From NCBI RefSeq assembly GCF_037975245.1, contig NC_092579.1:14120678-14184677 (forward strand): a stretch of DNA of 64,000 nucleotides, given 5' to 3'. A program made the position numbers and the translations under genes. The notes beneath the pieces were generated by a model. That model searched no databases and was not told the DNA's origin. It worked only from the letters and a program-made list of their open reading frames with translations. Each line of letters starts with the position of its first letter. The stretch's first letter is position 1. Of the stretch, positions 1 to 11,800 are shown piece after piece. The DNA comes from Apostichopus japonicus (taxonomy: Eukaryota; Echinodermata; Holothuroidea; Aspidochirotida; Stichopodidae).

Positions 1-105
1 TATTTGCGTTTATGGTTTCTTTATTGCTATTTCCCTTTATTAATTCATGTCATTCATTGAAGTTATTTGCATATAATTCATTGAATAAATACGATGAGAA
101 AACAG

Positions 106-106
<1 letters not shown>

Positions 107-178
<72 letters not shown>
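107..178. repeat. (TA)n microsatellite
   Basis: A nearly pure TA dinucleotide tract of about 70 bp. It gives spurious Tyr-Ile open frames on both strands. No other function is visible. Confidence 0.97.
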
Positions 179-183
<5 letters not shown>

Positions 184-344
184 GTTCTAAGTATCTCTTT
201 CGAGATCCGGCTTTAGGAATCACAAATGATTTTCGAGTTGGATAGCATCATGTTTGATCTCTAGAGTAGGGCAAAATATGTCACCAAAAACAGAACTAGT
301 ATTGTTCGATATAGGTGACAAACGCCTACAGTGGAATTACGATC

Positions 345-499
345 TTCCTTACCGGTTTCGAACCTCTGGACATACAATCAGCGTCCATAGCCTAGTGGTT
401 AGGGTGTCCGCGTACAGAGCGGGAGGCCCGTGGTTCGAATCCCGGTGGAGGCTGAAAGTTTTTTCACTGTTCTTGATTTTCCAACTCATTACGATTTTC

Positions 500-537
<38 letters not shown>

Positions 538-555
538 TTATATATATTATTATTT
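345..555 (+). mobile_element. tRNA-derived SINE, copy 1, with (TA)n tail
   Basis: The unit of about 158 bp (345-502) is followed by a (TA)n tail. A tRNA-like part spans about 381-453, with a Pol III A box TAGCCTAGTGG at 388-398 and a perfect B box GGTTCGAATCC at 432-442. The anticodon-like arm is CCGC-GTACAGA-GCGG. A near-identical unit lies at 26148. The segment before the tRNA part (345-380) reads in reverse complement as a second B-box-like arm, AGGTTCGAAACC, so the element looks bipartite. It is more likely a SINE than a functional tRNA gene, because the acceptor stem does not close and the unit is repeated with its flanks. Confidence 0.75.
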
Positions 556-559
556 TTGG

Positions 560-2460
560 TAAAAGTAACTTCTCTATAGATGAAATTTAAGGGTCTCCTG
601 ATCTTATATCACTGCCGGTATATTTTTTACATTTTTGTTTCCCGAAGGAAAAACTATGTAATTACTCTCACCGACCTCTCCAACGCATTAGGACAAAATA
701 AAAGTGTGTGCAGATGCACAGTAGTTACAAGTAACGAAAATAGTACACAAATTTATAAAAAGAGTCACAAACCTTGACGATCCTTCCCTCATTTTGCATG
801 CCTTTTTCATTTCCCTTTTCTCTCTCTCTTTTTGGTGGGGTGGGGGGGTGGGGAGGGGATCACCCTCTCTCTCCCTCTTGGGGGGGGGTTTAGTAAGAAG
901 AAAGTAAGATCTACTCCGGTGAAAACCAATTAAAAATTAATAAAACAAAAGAAAGCAAAGCAAAGAAAGGAAAATGACATATCCTTAATTTGTCACATTA
1001 CTTTATCGACCAAATTCCATAACAATTAAATCATAAGAATCGATATTTTCACTTCCAGACTTTTTTTTACCTCAATTAGTCTACGCACAACCTACACTTT
1101 TGTTAACGACACAGCATAATTTATCAATCCATAATGTACGTTCGTAGCATGACGTACAGCTAAACTTATCGATCTATATTGCTAGTGCAGTTCAAAGTTC
1201 TTTGATTTTTTTCTCTTTTGAAATGATACGATTTTTGACTGTACGGATTTATTAAAATATATAGTCATTCTCATAATTAAACTGTTATATACACTGAACC
1301 ATATTTTGTAAATTTAGGTCAAAATTTGAGACTGACATCCTCGTTCCCACCACCCCCCCCCCCCCCCCGCCCGGTTCCTTCTACCATGTATTGCAAAAAT
1401 ACATTGCATTTGATCATACTCATCTATGTTATTTTACAGCTGGACTTTTCGTGCCCTTTTCTATGCAAAACCAGTAAATTGTCAGGCTGGTTTCATTATG
1501 TCATACTACAATTCGCACAATTCAGCTAGTACATTCCTTATTCTAACATTGTTTTAATACATTTTGACAAAAAGAACGTACCGTACTACGGTAAGTGGGG
1601 ACCATGGACGGACAAGCTGTACCTTGAGTTACTTGTCGTGAAAACATACTTCCTCGAATCCAGCTGAATTATTTGGGACCATGTGAAGTTAACTACGGTA
1701 ATGCGAGTGTTCAAAGATGATCAACTTTGTCGGTGAGGTCTCGTGAAATGTTAGGCATCACCGTGAGCATTCAAGTTACTAGACATATTCGTTGGTTGAT
1801 ACCCCTGCTAGAAACCTCTAGTCGCACACCCAGAACCCTATTCCCACCTTCCCCCACCCCATGTTCCCCCAATTGAACAAGATAAGCTAAATGAAACCCA
1901 ATGCAAATGTTTGGTACAACACTAAGTGTCATACATGATATAGAATATTTGCTAGTGATTATCTGTGTTGGGGAAGCATATACTTGAACCTTGACATTTT
2001 CTTTTTAGCCATATACTTATAGCCAGACTTAGTATACAGATGTTGTATAATAGCTGGTACATGTGGGCATAAATATTATGATATTGGGTGATGACATATA
2101 ATACTTTAATATTCCACTAAGCAATGAACCATAGTACCCGTTGGGCTGTTGTTTTTTCATTCGGATGTACACTATTGTATGTAGATTTATATTTGTTGTC
2201 ATTATTCCTACTTTCTCAGATGTCTCCTGTAGTGGACTTATTCCTTTATCTTTCCTATATCTGCACGATTTTCGTTTATTTTAAGAAAACAAGGCTGGTT
2301 CATTCATCTGTTTATGGTGGATATTAATAATAAAAATGACTTGTACCTGAATATTTACTTCGCTCCTCTCTTACCTGTCTCTTACTCAACACCTGGACTT
2401 TCCCCATCTATACCTAAACTACTACTGGAACGTTTTAGCACTGCGCCCTTACTTTAGCAC
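560..2460. other. No gene seen; low-complexity runs
   Basis: AT-rich sequence with G-rich runs near 836-890 and a 16-bp C run at about 1352-1367. No open frame shows conserved domain features or paired splice signals. Confidence 0.5.
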
Positions 2461-2516
2461 CGCCCACTCACTATTGGGGCACCGCCCACTCACTCTCGGG
2501 GCACCGCCCACTCAAT
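2458..2516. repeat. Short tandem repeat, CACCGCCCACTCA unit
   Basis: Three tandem copies of a unit of about 25 bp containing CACCGCCCACTCA, the last two separated by CTCTCGGGG. The repeat overlaps the 5' part of the open frame at 2474-2866. Confidence 0.7.
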
Positions 2517-2780
2517 CTCCATTCCTAATCGACCATTCCGAAGAGATTATACGTATTTCTTGTAACAGGAATATTCAACGTATAAGACCCCAAACATTTC
2601 GATCGGTAATAACCGGTGATAGCTACATTAACAAATCGAAGTTATTTCTGCCATTTGAATCAATAGCGTATAGCCGTAAAGAGAAGAAAATACTGCATAC
2701 TATCTTCACAGCATTGCCACAGCTGCAAGACTTTTGTTGGAATCTTAACCTTCTCTCCATCGGCAGGAAAACAGATGCAG
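2474..2780 (+). CDS. Possible exon, product not recognised
   Basis: The frame stays open for 130 codons (2474-2866), which is long for this AT-rich sequence. It passes through a perfect consensus splice donor, CAG|GTAAGT, at 2780/2781. The part just before the donor is not low-complexity and ends in the residues SIGRKTDAG. A possible acceptor is TTGTAACAG, ending near 2570. The 5' end of the frame is made by the short tandem repeat, so the ATG at 2474 is probably not a real start. I do not recognise the protein and could not find a partner exon. It may be a lone exon, part of a transposon, or chance. Confidence 0.22.
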
Positions 2781-3061
2781 GTAAGTTATCAATCTCACAT
2801 TTAGCAATGTCTTACAATTTTAGTAATTCATTCACCCTCATATTAATCCCAAATATACCTGTTTAAATAAATCTGGTTAGGCCTACAAAGTCTCCGTAGT
2901 ATTGCCCGGGAAATATTATCTAGACAGGCCGTTTATAAGGTAAAGAAATTTGATATAAATTAGTAACGTTTATTAAACACAGAATGGTCATTTCTGATTA
3001 TTATCTAAACTGAAATGTGGCGTCAAACATAATTTCAAGACTTACATGGTAACAGATAGAA

Positions 3062-3105
3062 TGTGATCGTGTGACCATATACGGTCACATTATCACACGA
3101 TCACA
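3062..3105. repeat. Palindrome / hairpin
   Basis: The 13-bp arms TGTGATCGTGTGA (3062-3074) and TCACACGATCACA (3093-3105) are perfect inverted repeats around an 18-nt loop. The loop and inner arms contain a smaller inverted repeat, TGTGACCATAT / ACGGTCACA. Confidence 0.8.
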
Positions 3106-3869
3106 CATCTTAATTACATTCGAATCACATGGCCACACGGACATACACAAACAATAGTTAAATGAGTTATATATCTGACGTAAACAAGTGTATACAGGCG
3201 CGTATCCAGGATTTTCTAACCCGGGGGGCGCGAATTACTATCTAAGCGGAGCGCCACCTTCGGTTGGCGCGGAGCGTACAAGAAAATTTCTGGTTTTGAT
3301 ACCCCCCAGATCACCGGAAATGGCACTTCTCGGGCTTGAAAATGAGCAACCAGATGTACACTTTTGCCTGAGAACCAAGTATTTCCCAAAAGTTTTTTCC
3401 ATCCATAACCTTTTTGAAGATTGTCACCAGTCACACATCATGTTCGACCTCATTGCATGTCCTATGGATCATTGCTTTTGTAGGTTATTCTACGTCACGG
3501 CCCACAATATCCGAAAGCCCCACTTTTCAAGGTTTTAAGCCCATTACTTGTTGAGAATTTGAAAATTAACTTTTCTCGTGAATAAAATCACTTCAATACA
3601 TACCCATAATGTTGCACAAAATTCAATCCATAGACAACCAATATAGAAAAACCTCCTTGAACCCCTAACAGACAGGTCCAAATTGAACGAGTAGAGGAAA
3701 GTATGATGAAGAATGTTGGTGAGGAAATTTTCGAAAATTCCGACACAGTTAATTTATTGGTGTAGAAATATTGCAACCTCTTATAATGGCTTTTACAAAA
3801 CTTGGTTGAAGGAACAGATAAATAGGAGATATTTCCGATATCAGGTATATCGAAAGCGAACACTTCACT

Positions 3870-4299
3870 CATAGGCGTAGGTCCCGTAGGAGGCGGGGGC
3901 TGCAGCCCCCCCCCAATTGTTTCCCCATTTTTTTCGGGCACCTACTGAAAGAAAAATAAATAGCAATGAATAGCTTAAACTTATCTCCTTGGTAATTTAA
4001 ATAAAGTTGTAAGCTTGGCCGACATTACTACTGTAAAAGAGAGTTTTGACATAAATGGATCTGTATGGTTTTTCTCGATCTACATAAGACATTTGGTTGT
4101 TTACATTAGCATCCGGCGGTATATTGTGCAACTTTGACGGACCGTGCGGTAGACGATGCCATACAATGTAATGACCGATCTTGCCTATATGATATTGGCA
4201 TCGACATGTTGAATGCGCGCTTCGCGTGCGAAATATTTTGGCTTTTTTTTCGGGCAAGTCATTACAGCCCCCAAATCCAATCTGGCTCCTACGCCTTTG
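3870..4299. mobile_element. Short TIR element (GGCGTAGG family)
   Basis: The left end CATAGGCGTAGG (3870-3881) pairs with the right end CCTACGCCTTTG (4288-4299), giving a 430-bp unit with a C-rich stretch inside each end. The terminal motif is shared with elements at 29302 and 63645, suggesting one MITE-like group. The flanking octamers do not match, so the exact ends or the insertion history are uncertain. Confidence 0.55.
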
Positions 4300-4449
4300 A
4301 CTACATACATTGACAGTTTTTGAGGCTGTTCATCGTGGAACATGCATTTCAATGCTCATTGATATGATGTTATATCTGCTCTTTGCTTTACAAATTCGAA
4401 CAGGCGTGTAGCGAGTAATTGCCAAGGGAGGGCGAAGCCTGTAGGCAAA

Positions 4450-4560
4450 CTATCTAAGCGAAGCGCCACCATGAGTTGGCGCGAAGCGTACAAGAAAAAT
4501 TTTGGCCGAAAATGCCTCCCAGATCGCTGGAAATGACACTTCCCAGGCCTTGTAAGTTGC
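4450..4560. repeat. Dispersed repeat block, GCGCCACC..GGCGC core
   Basis: A block containing CTATCTAAGCG, GCGCCACC and AGCGTACAAGAAAA is repeated at 3239-3360 and, diverged, inside the element at 32893-33000. A further copy lies in reverse orientation near 32580-32710. It forms a small GC-rich inverted repeat (GCGCCA..TGGCGC) and is likely subterminal transposon sequence. Confidence 0.65.
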
Positions 4561-4821
4561 ATCTAAGCATTGTCTATTTTGAAATTACTAGCGATGTCAT
4601 AAAGAAAATTTGCTCGGGGGGGGGGCGGTCGCCCCCTTCCCGAAATGTTCCCGACGACTCGGTCGAGTTCAAGTACATTAGTGAGAGAGGAAAAACGGAA
4701 ACGTCAAAAATGGAGTTGTCGGGGTAAGGGGTAGGGTGAGGCGCACACCCCCTCCGTAATCCTTGATCTGTCACTGGATACCCTGTGTATATAATAGGGA
4801 TCTTTCTCTTCCCGAGGTCTT

Positions 4822-4961
4822 GGCTATCTTCTACTCCCTCCTTTTCTCCCTTTTCTCTCTTTTTTCTTTTTCTTTTCCCTTCCTTCCTCTCCTCCTTTTC
4901 TTTTTTCCCCTCCTTTTCCCTTTTTTCTTCTCTTTTTTTTTCTTTCCTCTTTTCCTTACCC
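4822..4961. repeat. Polypyrimidine/polypurine tract
   Basis: About 140 bp are almost entirely C and T on the + strand. This produces false Lys/Glu-rich and Phe/Ser-rich open frames on the two strands. Such tracts can adopt triplex (H-DNA) structure; nothing else is visible. Confidence 0.85.
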
Positions 4962-5009
4962 GGGGGGCGCGCGCCCCCAACGCCCCCCCTGGATACGCAC
5001 CTGGTATAC

Positions 5010-6340
5010 ATGTCCTACATGCCAACAAAACTCCAAGTAGATATTTAGGTAAGACACATTACAATTTAAAAACTTATTTATAACAAATATTAATAACAAA
5101 AACTAATTTTGTAATTATTATATTTTTGTATATAGGGGGCCTCTGGCAGGGGGGGGGGCAGTGTCAATTGCCCCCTTTCCCACCCTTTAAATTCTGCACT
5201 GGCTATGGTAATATCCCGAAGGTTATCGTAGATAAAGATTATCCAAATGAAGTGACCTTGCAGTAAAGCTTCTAAGCGTTTGGTCGACAATTTAGCAATT
5301 CTGCCGAGTGTTACATGAAGTATATCGGAAATGGATAAGGCTAAGACACTTTTCCATAGTATTATTTGCTCATCACGTAAGAACTAATTAAGTTATTTAA
5401 TAATTAACAGCTTAGTTATGGTTTGTTGACAATTAGGTTTTCAACATTTCGTCGCCAGGACAACCCGTTTTCATACAAGAATGAACCATGCATAAATCAA
5501 CAAGCCCCCTTTGAAAACTTCAAAATGTTCGACCCTTACTTCCTGTTCCTGTAATGAACCTTATTCATCAATCTATATTCTGAGCTATATTGTTATGAAA
5601 TTTTCTAGATGTAGGAAAGTCAAAGAAAGACAAGACTGTTTTTTCTTTGTAGTAGCGGATCTGTGACGTCATAATTTTGTGTTACAAGTTTACTTATGGT
5701 ACACAACTTATGAACTTCAAATGATTGCATTTCAAAAACTTTGTGCAGAAAACGTTATGAGAATTTGTAGATATTTTTATATAGAATTTATAGGTTGTAA
5801 TCCTTGTTTACGTGTCAAAAATAAATTAACCCCTAAACATATTACCCCTTATCACTTATGATATCATATTCACATTTTCTGTTTGACATCAAATGAAACC
5901 CTATTACCGCACATTGAATTGATTGATTTGATTTAATTGATTTTAAGGGGATACTCCGATGGCTGAAGTTGGTTTCTACACCATATTTTTTTTCTCTATT
6001 ACTGAGGTCATAACCACATTCAAGATTTATGATATATTTCCATTGCTATGAACAGAATAACAAAAATCATAAAGACTAGGATTTTAATCCCCTATATATA
6101 CCCATCACTGCCCCCCTCCCCTATACCTACCCCATTCCTTCTCATTCCCTGCACACACAGACACACAGAAAGCATGTAAACGCTATAATTTTTTGTTCCA
6201 TATTGCGGGATGTAATGGTACCAATTCTACAGGAAACATCGCAATGTACGGTTTGCATTGTGTCGCATGCAACCGGATTTTGTTTTGCAAAATGAAATAA
6301 ACATGCGATAGACGACGAACGACAACTTGAATCTTGGAAT
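5010..6340. other. No gene seen
   Basis: AT-rich intergenic sequence with a short G run at 5149-5158. No paired splice sites or conserved coding pattern was found. Confidence 0.5.
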
Positions 6341-6354
6341 CTTTTTTTTACCGG

Positions 6355-6695
6355 CTTATCAGGCCAAACCTCACAGGCCAAACATTATAGGTCAAAGCCT
6401 AATACAGGCAAAACCTGGTACAGGCCAAACCTTACAGGCCAAACATTATAGACCAAAACCTAATACAGGCCAACCTAGTACAGGCCAAACCTTATATGAC
6501 CAAACCTTATATGGTCAAACCTAACAGGTCAAACCTAGCACAGGCCAAACCTTACAGGCCAAACCTTATAGGCCAAACCTAATACAGGCCAAACCATGAA
6601 CAGGCGAAACATAGCACTGGCCAAACCGTATAGGCCAATCCTTACATGCCAAACCTAACATGGTCAAACCTTACATGGCCAAACAGGCCAAACCT
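6355..6695. repeat. CAGGCCAAACCTTA tandem minisatellite
   Basis: About 340 bp of imperfect tandem copies of a unit of 14-17 bp close to ACAGGCCAAACCTTA, with variants such as TATAGGCCAAACC and ATGGTCAAACC. The open frame through it is a by-product of the repeat. Confidence 0.9.
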
Positions 6696-6816
6696 TACAT
6701 ATTCTCTAGTAGTTTATTTAGTTTTGAACTCTGAACTAAAGGATCGTTTTGAGAAATTAAGCCAACATGGTAAATTCCTTTCCGAAGGAGTGAGCGAACA
6801 AGAGTAGGTAATTGGC

Positions 6817-6850
6817 AGGCGCGGATCCAGACGGGGGGGGGGGGAGGGGT
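6817..6850. repeat. Solitary transposon-like end with G run
   Basis: CAGGCGCGGATCCAG followed by a G run resembles the left end at 3195 (CAGGCGCGTATCCAGG). No partner end was identified nearby. Confidence 0.35.
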
Positions 6851-6999
6851 TTACATTGTATACATTTTCTAACCCTGCAAAAAAAGTACATTCTGTGATT
6901 GAGGAGAAAGAGAAATTGTGAAATTTGCATTCAATTATTATGTTTCGTCTTCGAGAATTGACGTTGACATGTACACATATAGAAGCAAAATGACACATT

Positions 7000-8370
7000 G
7001 GTCTTATTATTTTTCTTTAAAATGTTAATGTTGTTACTTCTTCAAAATTGGGATGTATTGAGATATGAATATGCTTTGTCACTGAGGTATGAATAACTTC
7101 ACATCCCCGAAAAGGAAAGTTGGAACCTTATCGAATCCAAGGTCAAAACAAGAAAGTGAAGAAAGAACGAAAAAAAAACAACTTTTTGCTCTTAGTGTGA
7201 AGCGATGACGTCACAACCTGTTTGCTTCAAGTTGACTTATATGGTACACACTGTGACAATTGCAACTATCAATATAGCAATGTAAGAATTGTATGAATAC
7301 ACCAAGAAGACATTAATTTTCCTCTGGATTTTCCTTTTAAATATAGCGGTTCGGTCAATGCGGTTCGTTCACAACCTCTGTAGGTATACCACATAATGTT
7401 ATGTTTCAAAGTGGTGAAAATAAAGATAGTCCTACGAAATTTTGCATTTGAAAAATTATTTCATATCTTTCCAATATTTTTTTTCTAACGTTTTCTCTCG
7501 AATTAAAGTCATTCATAAGATGTATGGATTTATTGTAGAAAACATCAGATCACTGCAAAATGTGTTTCTTCAAGAATTCGAAGCAAATTGCCATATTTCT
7601 AATTATTTTGTTAGAAATGTTTCTTTGGAGAGATACATGGTCGATATCTATTATAGATAGATTTCGATTGAGTTTGTACAAATCATTTATTATAACATTA
7701 ATGTCTGGGTTGTTCTTCATAACATATATTCTGTTCATGATGCCAGGCTATATAATTTCTTCAAGTTGGTCTTCTAAAACATTTATTGAAGCATATAACA
7801 ATGCCTTTTCAAATGTGATGTTCATTCATAAACATTTATATAGCTCAATGTTACTCCAGTAACAATTTAATCATAATTTTATCTGAAAACTTGAAGGAAA
7901 CAGAAATAACACCGAGAAGTGTGGATGACTTTGCTTTGAGCAAAGTGACCTCAAAATTGACCATCTATGCCACAAATTGCTATATTTTAATGAATTGCAA
8001 CAAAACGGCACTTTTTAATTACAATTATTTTAATTGCTAAGAAAATTGCACTTTCTTTTTAGGCCTACAGTTTTCTTAATTTCTCGACAAAAGGTCACTT
8101 GAAGGACACTCTCTTGAGTGACCCCTCACCTATCCTGGCTCCGCCGCCCATGCAAAAAGATGAGACAAAACCGTGGTTTTGATTATGAAGTTTATTGAAG
8201 GGAATCGATCTTTTCATGGTGTAATTAACGTGACGAGGTTACTTTTCATTATGATATCGCTTATAATTGATGAATCGATCAGTATAGTATTTTACAACGC
8301 TGATCAATCAACATTCCTGTATGCTTTCATATGCCTGTCGTAACATGTCTCATATATATAATAGATAATA
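7000..8370. other. No gene seen
   Basis: AT-rich sequence. The short overlapping frames on both strands at 7442-7862 are AT-rich, hydrophobic and start or stop at random. TGGCTCCGCCGCCCATG near 8129 resembles an isolated transposon end. Confidence 0.45.
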
Positions 8371-8377
8371 TAATAAG

Positions 8378-8643
<266 letters not shown>

Positions 8644-8712
8644 AGTAACAACATATATTCCGCTCTGTCCAATGGACATAGAGCACTCTGCGCCAAGATA
8701 GACGCCAACCTA

Positions 8713-8715
<3 letters not shown>

Positions 8716-8788
<73 letters not shown>

Positions 8789-8793
8789 ATATT
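8716..8793. repeat. (TA)n microsatellite
   Basis: TA repeat directly upstream of the first coding exon of the lectin-like gene; the ATG at 8814 lies about 20 bp beyond it. Confidence 0.97.
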
Positions 8794-8813
8794 CTTCTGT
8801 TTCCACCACAGAG

Positions 8814-11800
8814 ATGAAGATGTTGAATTTAAGCAACTATCAAATTACTACAAGACGACTGATTAACGTGTTTGCTATTTTTCTGTATCTTGGAATATGT
8901 GCCACACAATCGACTGACGGAACAAGTAAGAGAGAAGTGCAAGTATATATAATGATTGAACTTTCTTAATCCATGTTGTGTTATGAGAAATTGTGTTATA
9001 TATTGATAATACTAGAGATACTTGATGAAGCAACTTCCGTCTGTTAGCGTTTTTTTTGTAAATCTGCAGCGTTCCCAGCACCCCACCCATCCAACCCCTC
9101 CCACATCACCCAATATACATCTGCTTTAACTCTACCATCACACATTCCACTATGCGCTCACCATGTAGGGCCGAAACCGAATATATCTCTTCTCCTTTGC
9201 GTTCTGCAGTATGAATTTGAAATTCGAAGCAACTTAAAATGCATTTAAAATATTCGAGGATATGTTGGAGGAGAGTGAAGTGCTCAACTACGGAATACTC
9301 CATGAAATTGTTACGTATATACTTCTTGTGATTATAAGGGGAGGTAAAAGGGTAACGCATTTATAATAAGAACCGTTAACTTTCATCAAGTCTGTTTAAT
9401 ATTTTACTATATCGAGAAGTTTTCTTTTTAAAGCCAAGAAGAACGTGTACTGTAATGGCCGGGGAAGATTTTTTCAATCGGGTATTGGCTTTAAATATTT
9501 GAGAGCTATATAAAAATAGTTAAATTTACATTCATCGTCTTTCTTTTCTTGTTTCAAGATTGTACATTTTCCTCTGCGGATCGCTGTTACATCGACTATG
9601 ATGATAACTACGTATTTAATCGAACATTGTGTTCTGTATTAGATGCCTCTGTGCTACCTCTCCCTTCGACCCTAAACAATAGTCTTGAGTTAAGCACATT
9701 ATTGGATGAGAGAGTTAGCTCGTTTCCCATCTGGCTGGACTGCCAACGGCATGTTGGATATTGGAGCTGCGGAAACTTCAACTACTACTGCGCAGGATGT
9801 CTCAACAACACTGGATATTGGAGTAAGAGATATTATGTTTATTTCGGAAGGGAAAAAAAGGTTTAAAAGGTGTGAAGACTCGCGCACAAAGAAACGTCTC
9901 ATGCCGCCGGGTAATCTGACATAGTTTCGAATGAGGTGTAACAGAAGTGTTAGACACCACCATCGATCCCAGAAAATACACACACAGCTTGCTACCGTCG
10001 GTAATTAGACACTAGTGTACAGTCAATAGACACAGCTACTGTAAATACCTACAACACAGTGTACATAGCAGCGATGGACATCTCAGGTCTAGATAAAAGA
10101 TAACAAGGTATCACGTTTCATTACTGTCTGCATTTTGTAGCGACAAGAAGAAAACTTCATTTGCAAGCAACGGAAAGTTCACTTTTTCAAAGCGCGGCAC
10201 GGGGTTTGGGGCGAGTCTTCAATGCCTTTAATATGGAGGGGGGGGGGGGGAGGGGATTGTTGACGCGACAAATTTCAACGGGTAGTAGGACATGTGACTT
10301 TAGAATGATGGGGGAGGGAGGGGGTGGCAAATCAAAACCCGGAAACATGGATCCTCTGTGGTTTGCCTACAACATCTTTAAATATGAATCTGTTGGTATC
10401 ATTTCTGTTTCACATTTATCATAAATTGATGAACTTATGAAATTGTTCGTTACTTCAAATATATGACATAAGATTTAAACTGACGGGAATATTACATTTT
10501 TGGCTTCATTCATATGAAATATGTGACATATTTTCTTCCTCACCAGATTGGAAAAATGATCCGAAGGAAGATGAGTATTGCATCAGATATCGATCAGACA
10601 ACTTTATCGAAGCCACAAGCTGTACTAAGGAGGAAAACCTTCTGTGCGTTCGTGACACCCCGCCTCTCGCCACTTCAACTGTTGCATATTCAACAGCTGT
10701 GGACATGACCAGCAGCACTCCGACCACCACAAACACTGAGTTACCAACTACATTGGCTCCTCCAGACGCCACGAATGCTCATCTTACGGCTGGTACTGAA
10801 GCTGTTGCAGACCCAGTCACAGGTATCACGAATTAAATACATTTGTTGCAATTCGTTATGAGAGCGACACACAATCATACAGTTCTATAACTACGGTACA
10901 CTTGCAAGGTGGACAGTCGCGCCCCCACCCCCCCCCCCGACACACCTCTGGCTTTTCAGTCTCACACAAGTAAGTTGTTAAAAGCCCAGCCTTGCGCTTA
11001 GTAGACCTGCAGAGAGATGTCAACGACACTGTGTATCTTTCTTGTATCTCCGGTGTATGAGCGAGTGGCGCTCTTTACAAACCACTATATGAACATCTTT
11101 CCTTTTTTTGAAGAACAAGCAAAACTATTTACAATGGCTTTAAATAACAACAAACAGCTGGAAAGTTTATGCTATTAACTTAGAAAACAGTCTCTCTCTC
11201 TAAGTTCATCTTTGCGTGTAACAATGTCCAATTTAAACTTCTTTATTGTATCTCCGGTGTACGAGCGAGTGGTGCTCTTTGCAAACCACTATATGAACAC
11301 TCTGCAGCCACACTACCTTCTGTAGGCTATAATATTCTGAGATCTACCTCTGTGTCTCTGTTAGATTGGGGCCGTGATTTAGCTAATTTGGTTGAAGCTG
11401 TAGTGGCAATTAAAGTTCTGTTCATTCTAACAGCGCAAGTGACCTGATTATTAATTTGTTTCTACACCCTACACTCCCATACCCATATTGTTATAGGCCC
11501 TGTCCTGTATACGAACGCGTAAATAAATGAAAAGTATACGCAACGTTAGAATATTTTGCAATTACAAGAAAAGTTTCAGTCAGGAAACTTCCACAAAAAC
11601 GTTTTTAAAACACATTTCACCCGTTGGCATGTTAGGTCGAGCAGCATGTCATGAATACGAACGCGTAAATGATATAAGTACACGTAGAGTTATAATATTC
11701 TGCAATTTTTACAAGGAAAGGTTAACAAGAAACTTTCACCAAAACTTTTGTTAAAACACATTTTACTAAGTTTCCTGGAATCAAATATTTAGGCCTACTA

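Larger units (their letters stand above)
3195..5003. mobile_element. TIR-bounded composite transposon region
   Basis: CAGGCGCGTATCCAGG at 3195-3210 and CCTGGATACGCACCTG at 4988-5003 are near-perfect inverted repeats, differing at one base. The interval has two direct copies of a block containing CTATCTAAGCG.AGCGCCACC (3239-3360 and 4450-4560), an inserted element at 3870-4299 and a pyrimidine tract near the right end. The ends may belong to one element that has been invaded, or to two relatives. I see no perfect 8-bp target duplication: the flanks are AGTGTATA and GTATACAT. No transposase is encoded, so it would be non-autonomous. Confidence 0.5.

Noticed and set aside
388-458. Functional tRNA gene
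   Set aside because: Although A and B boxes are good, the acceptor stem does not pair and the unit is repeated at 26148 with the same non-tRNA flanks, so a SINE is the better call.
3188-3538. 116-codon open frame on the + strand
   Set aside because: It lies inside the repeated transposon block also found at 4450 and 32893, where the frame is not kept.
4574-5011. 145-codon Lys/Glu-rich frame on the minus strand
   Set aside because: It comes from the polypyrimidine tract and C runs inside a transposon region.
9699-9983. Minus-strand frame across exon 2 of the lectin-like gene
   Set aside because: The + strand model explains the region with four phase-matched exons; this is its shadow.
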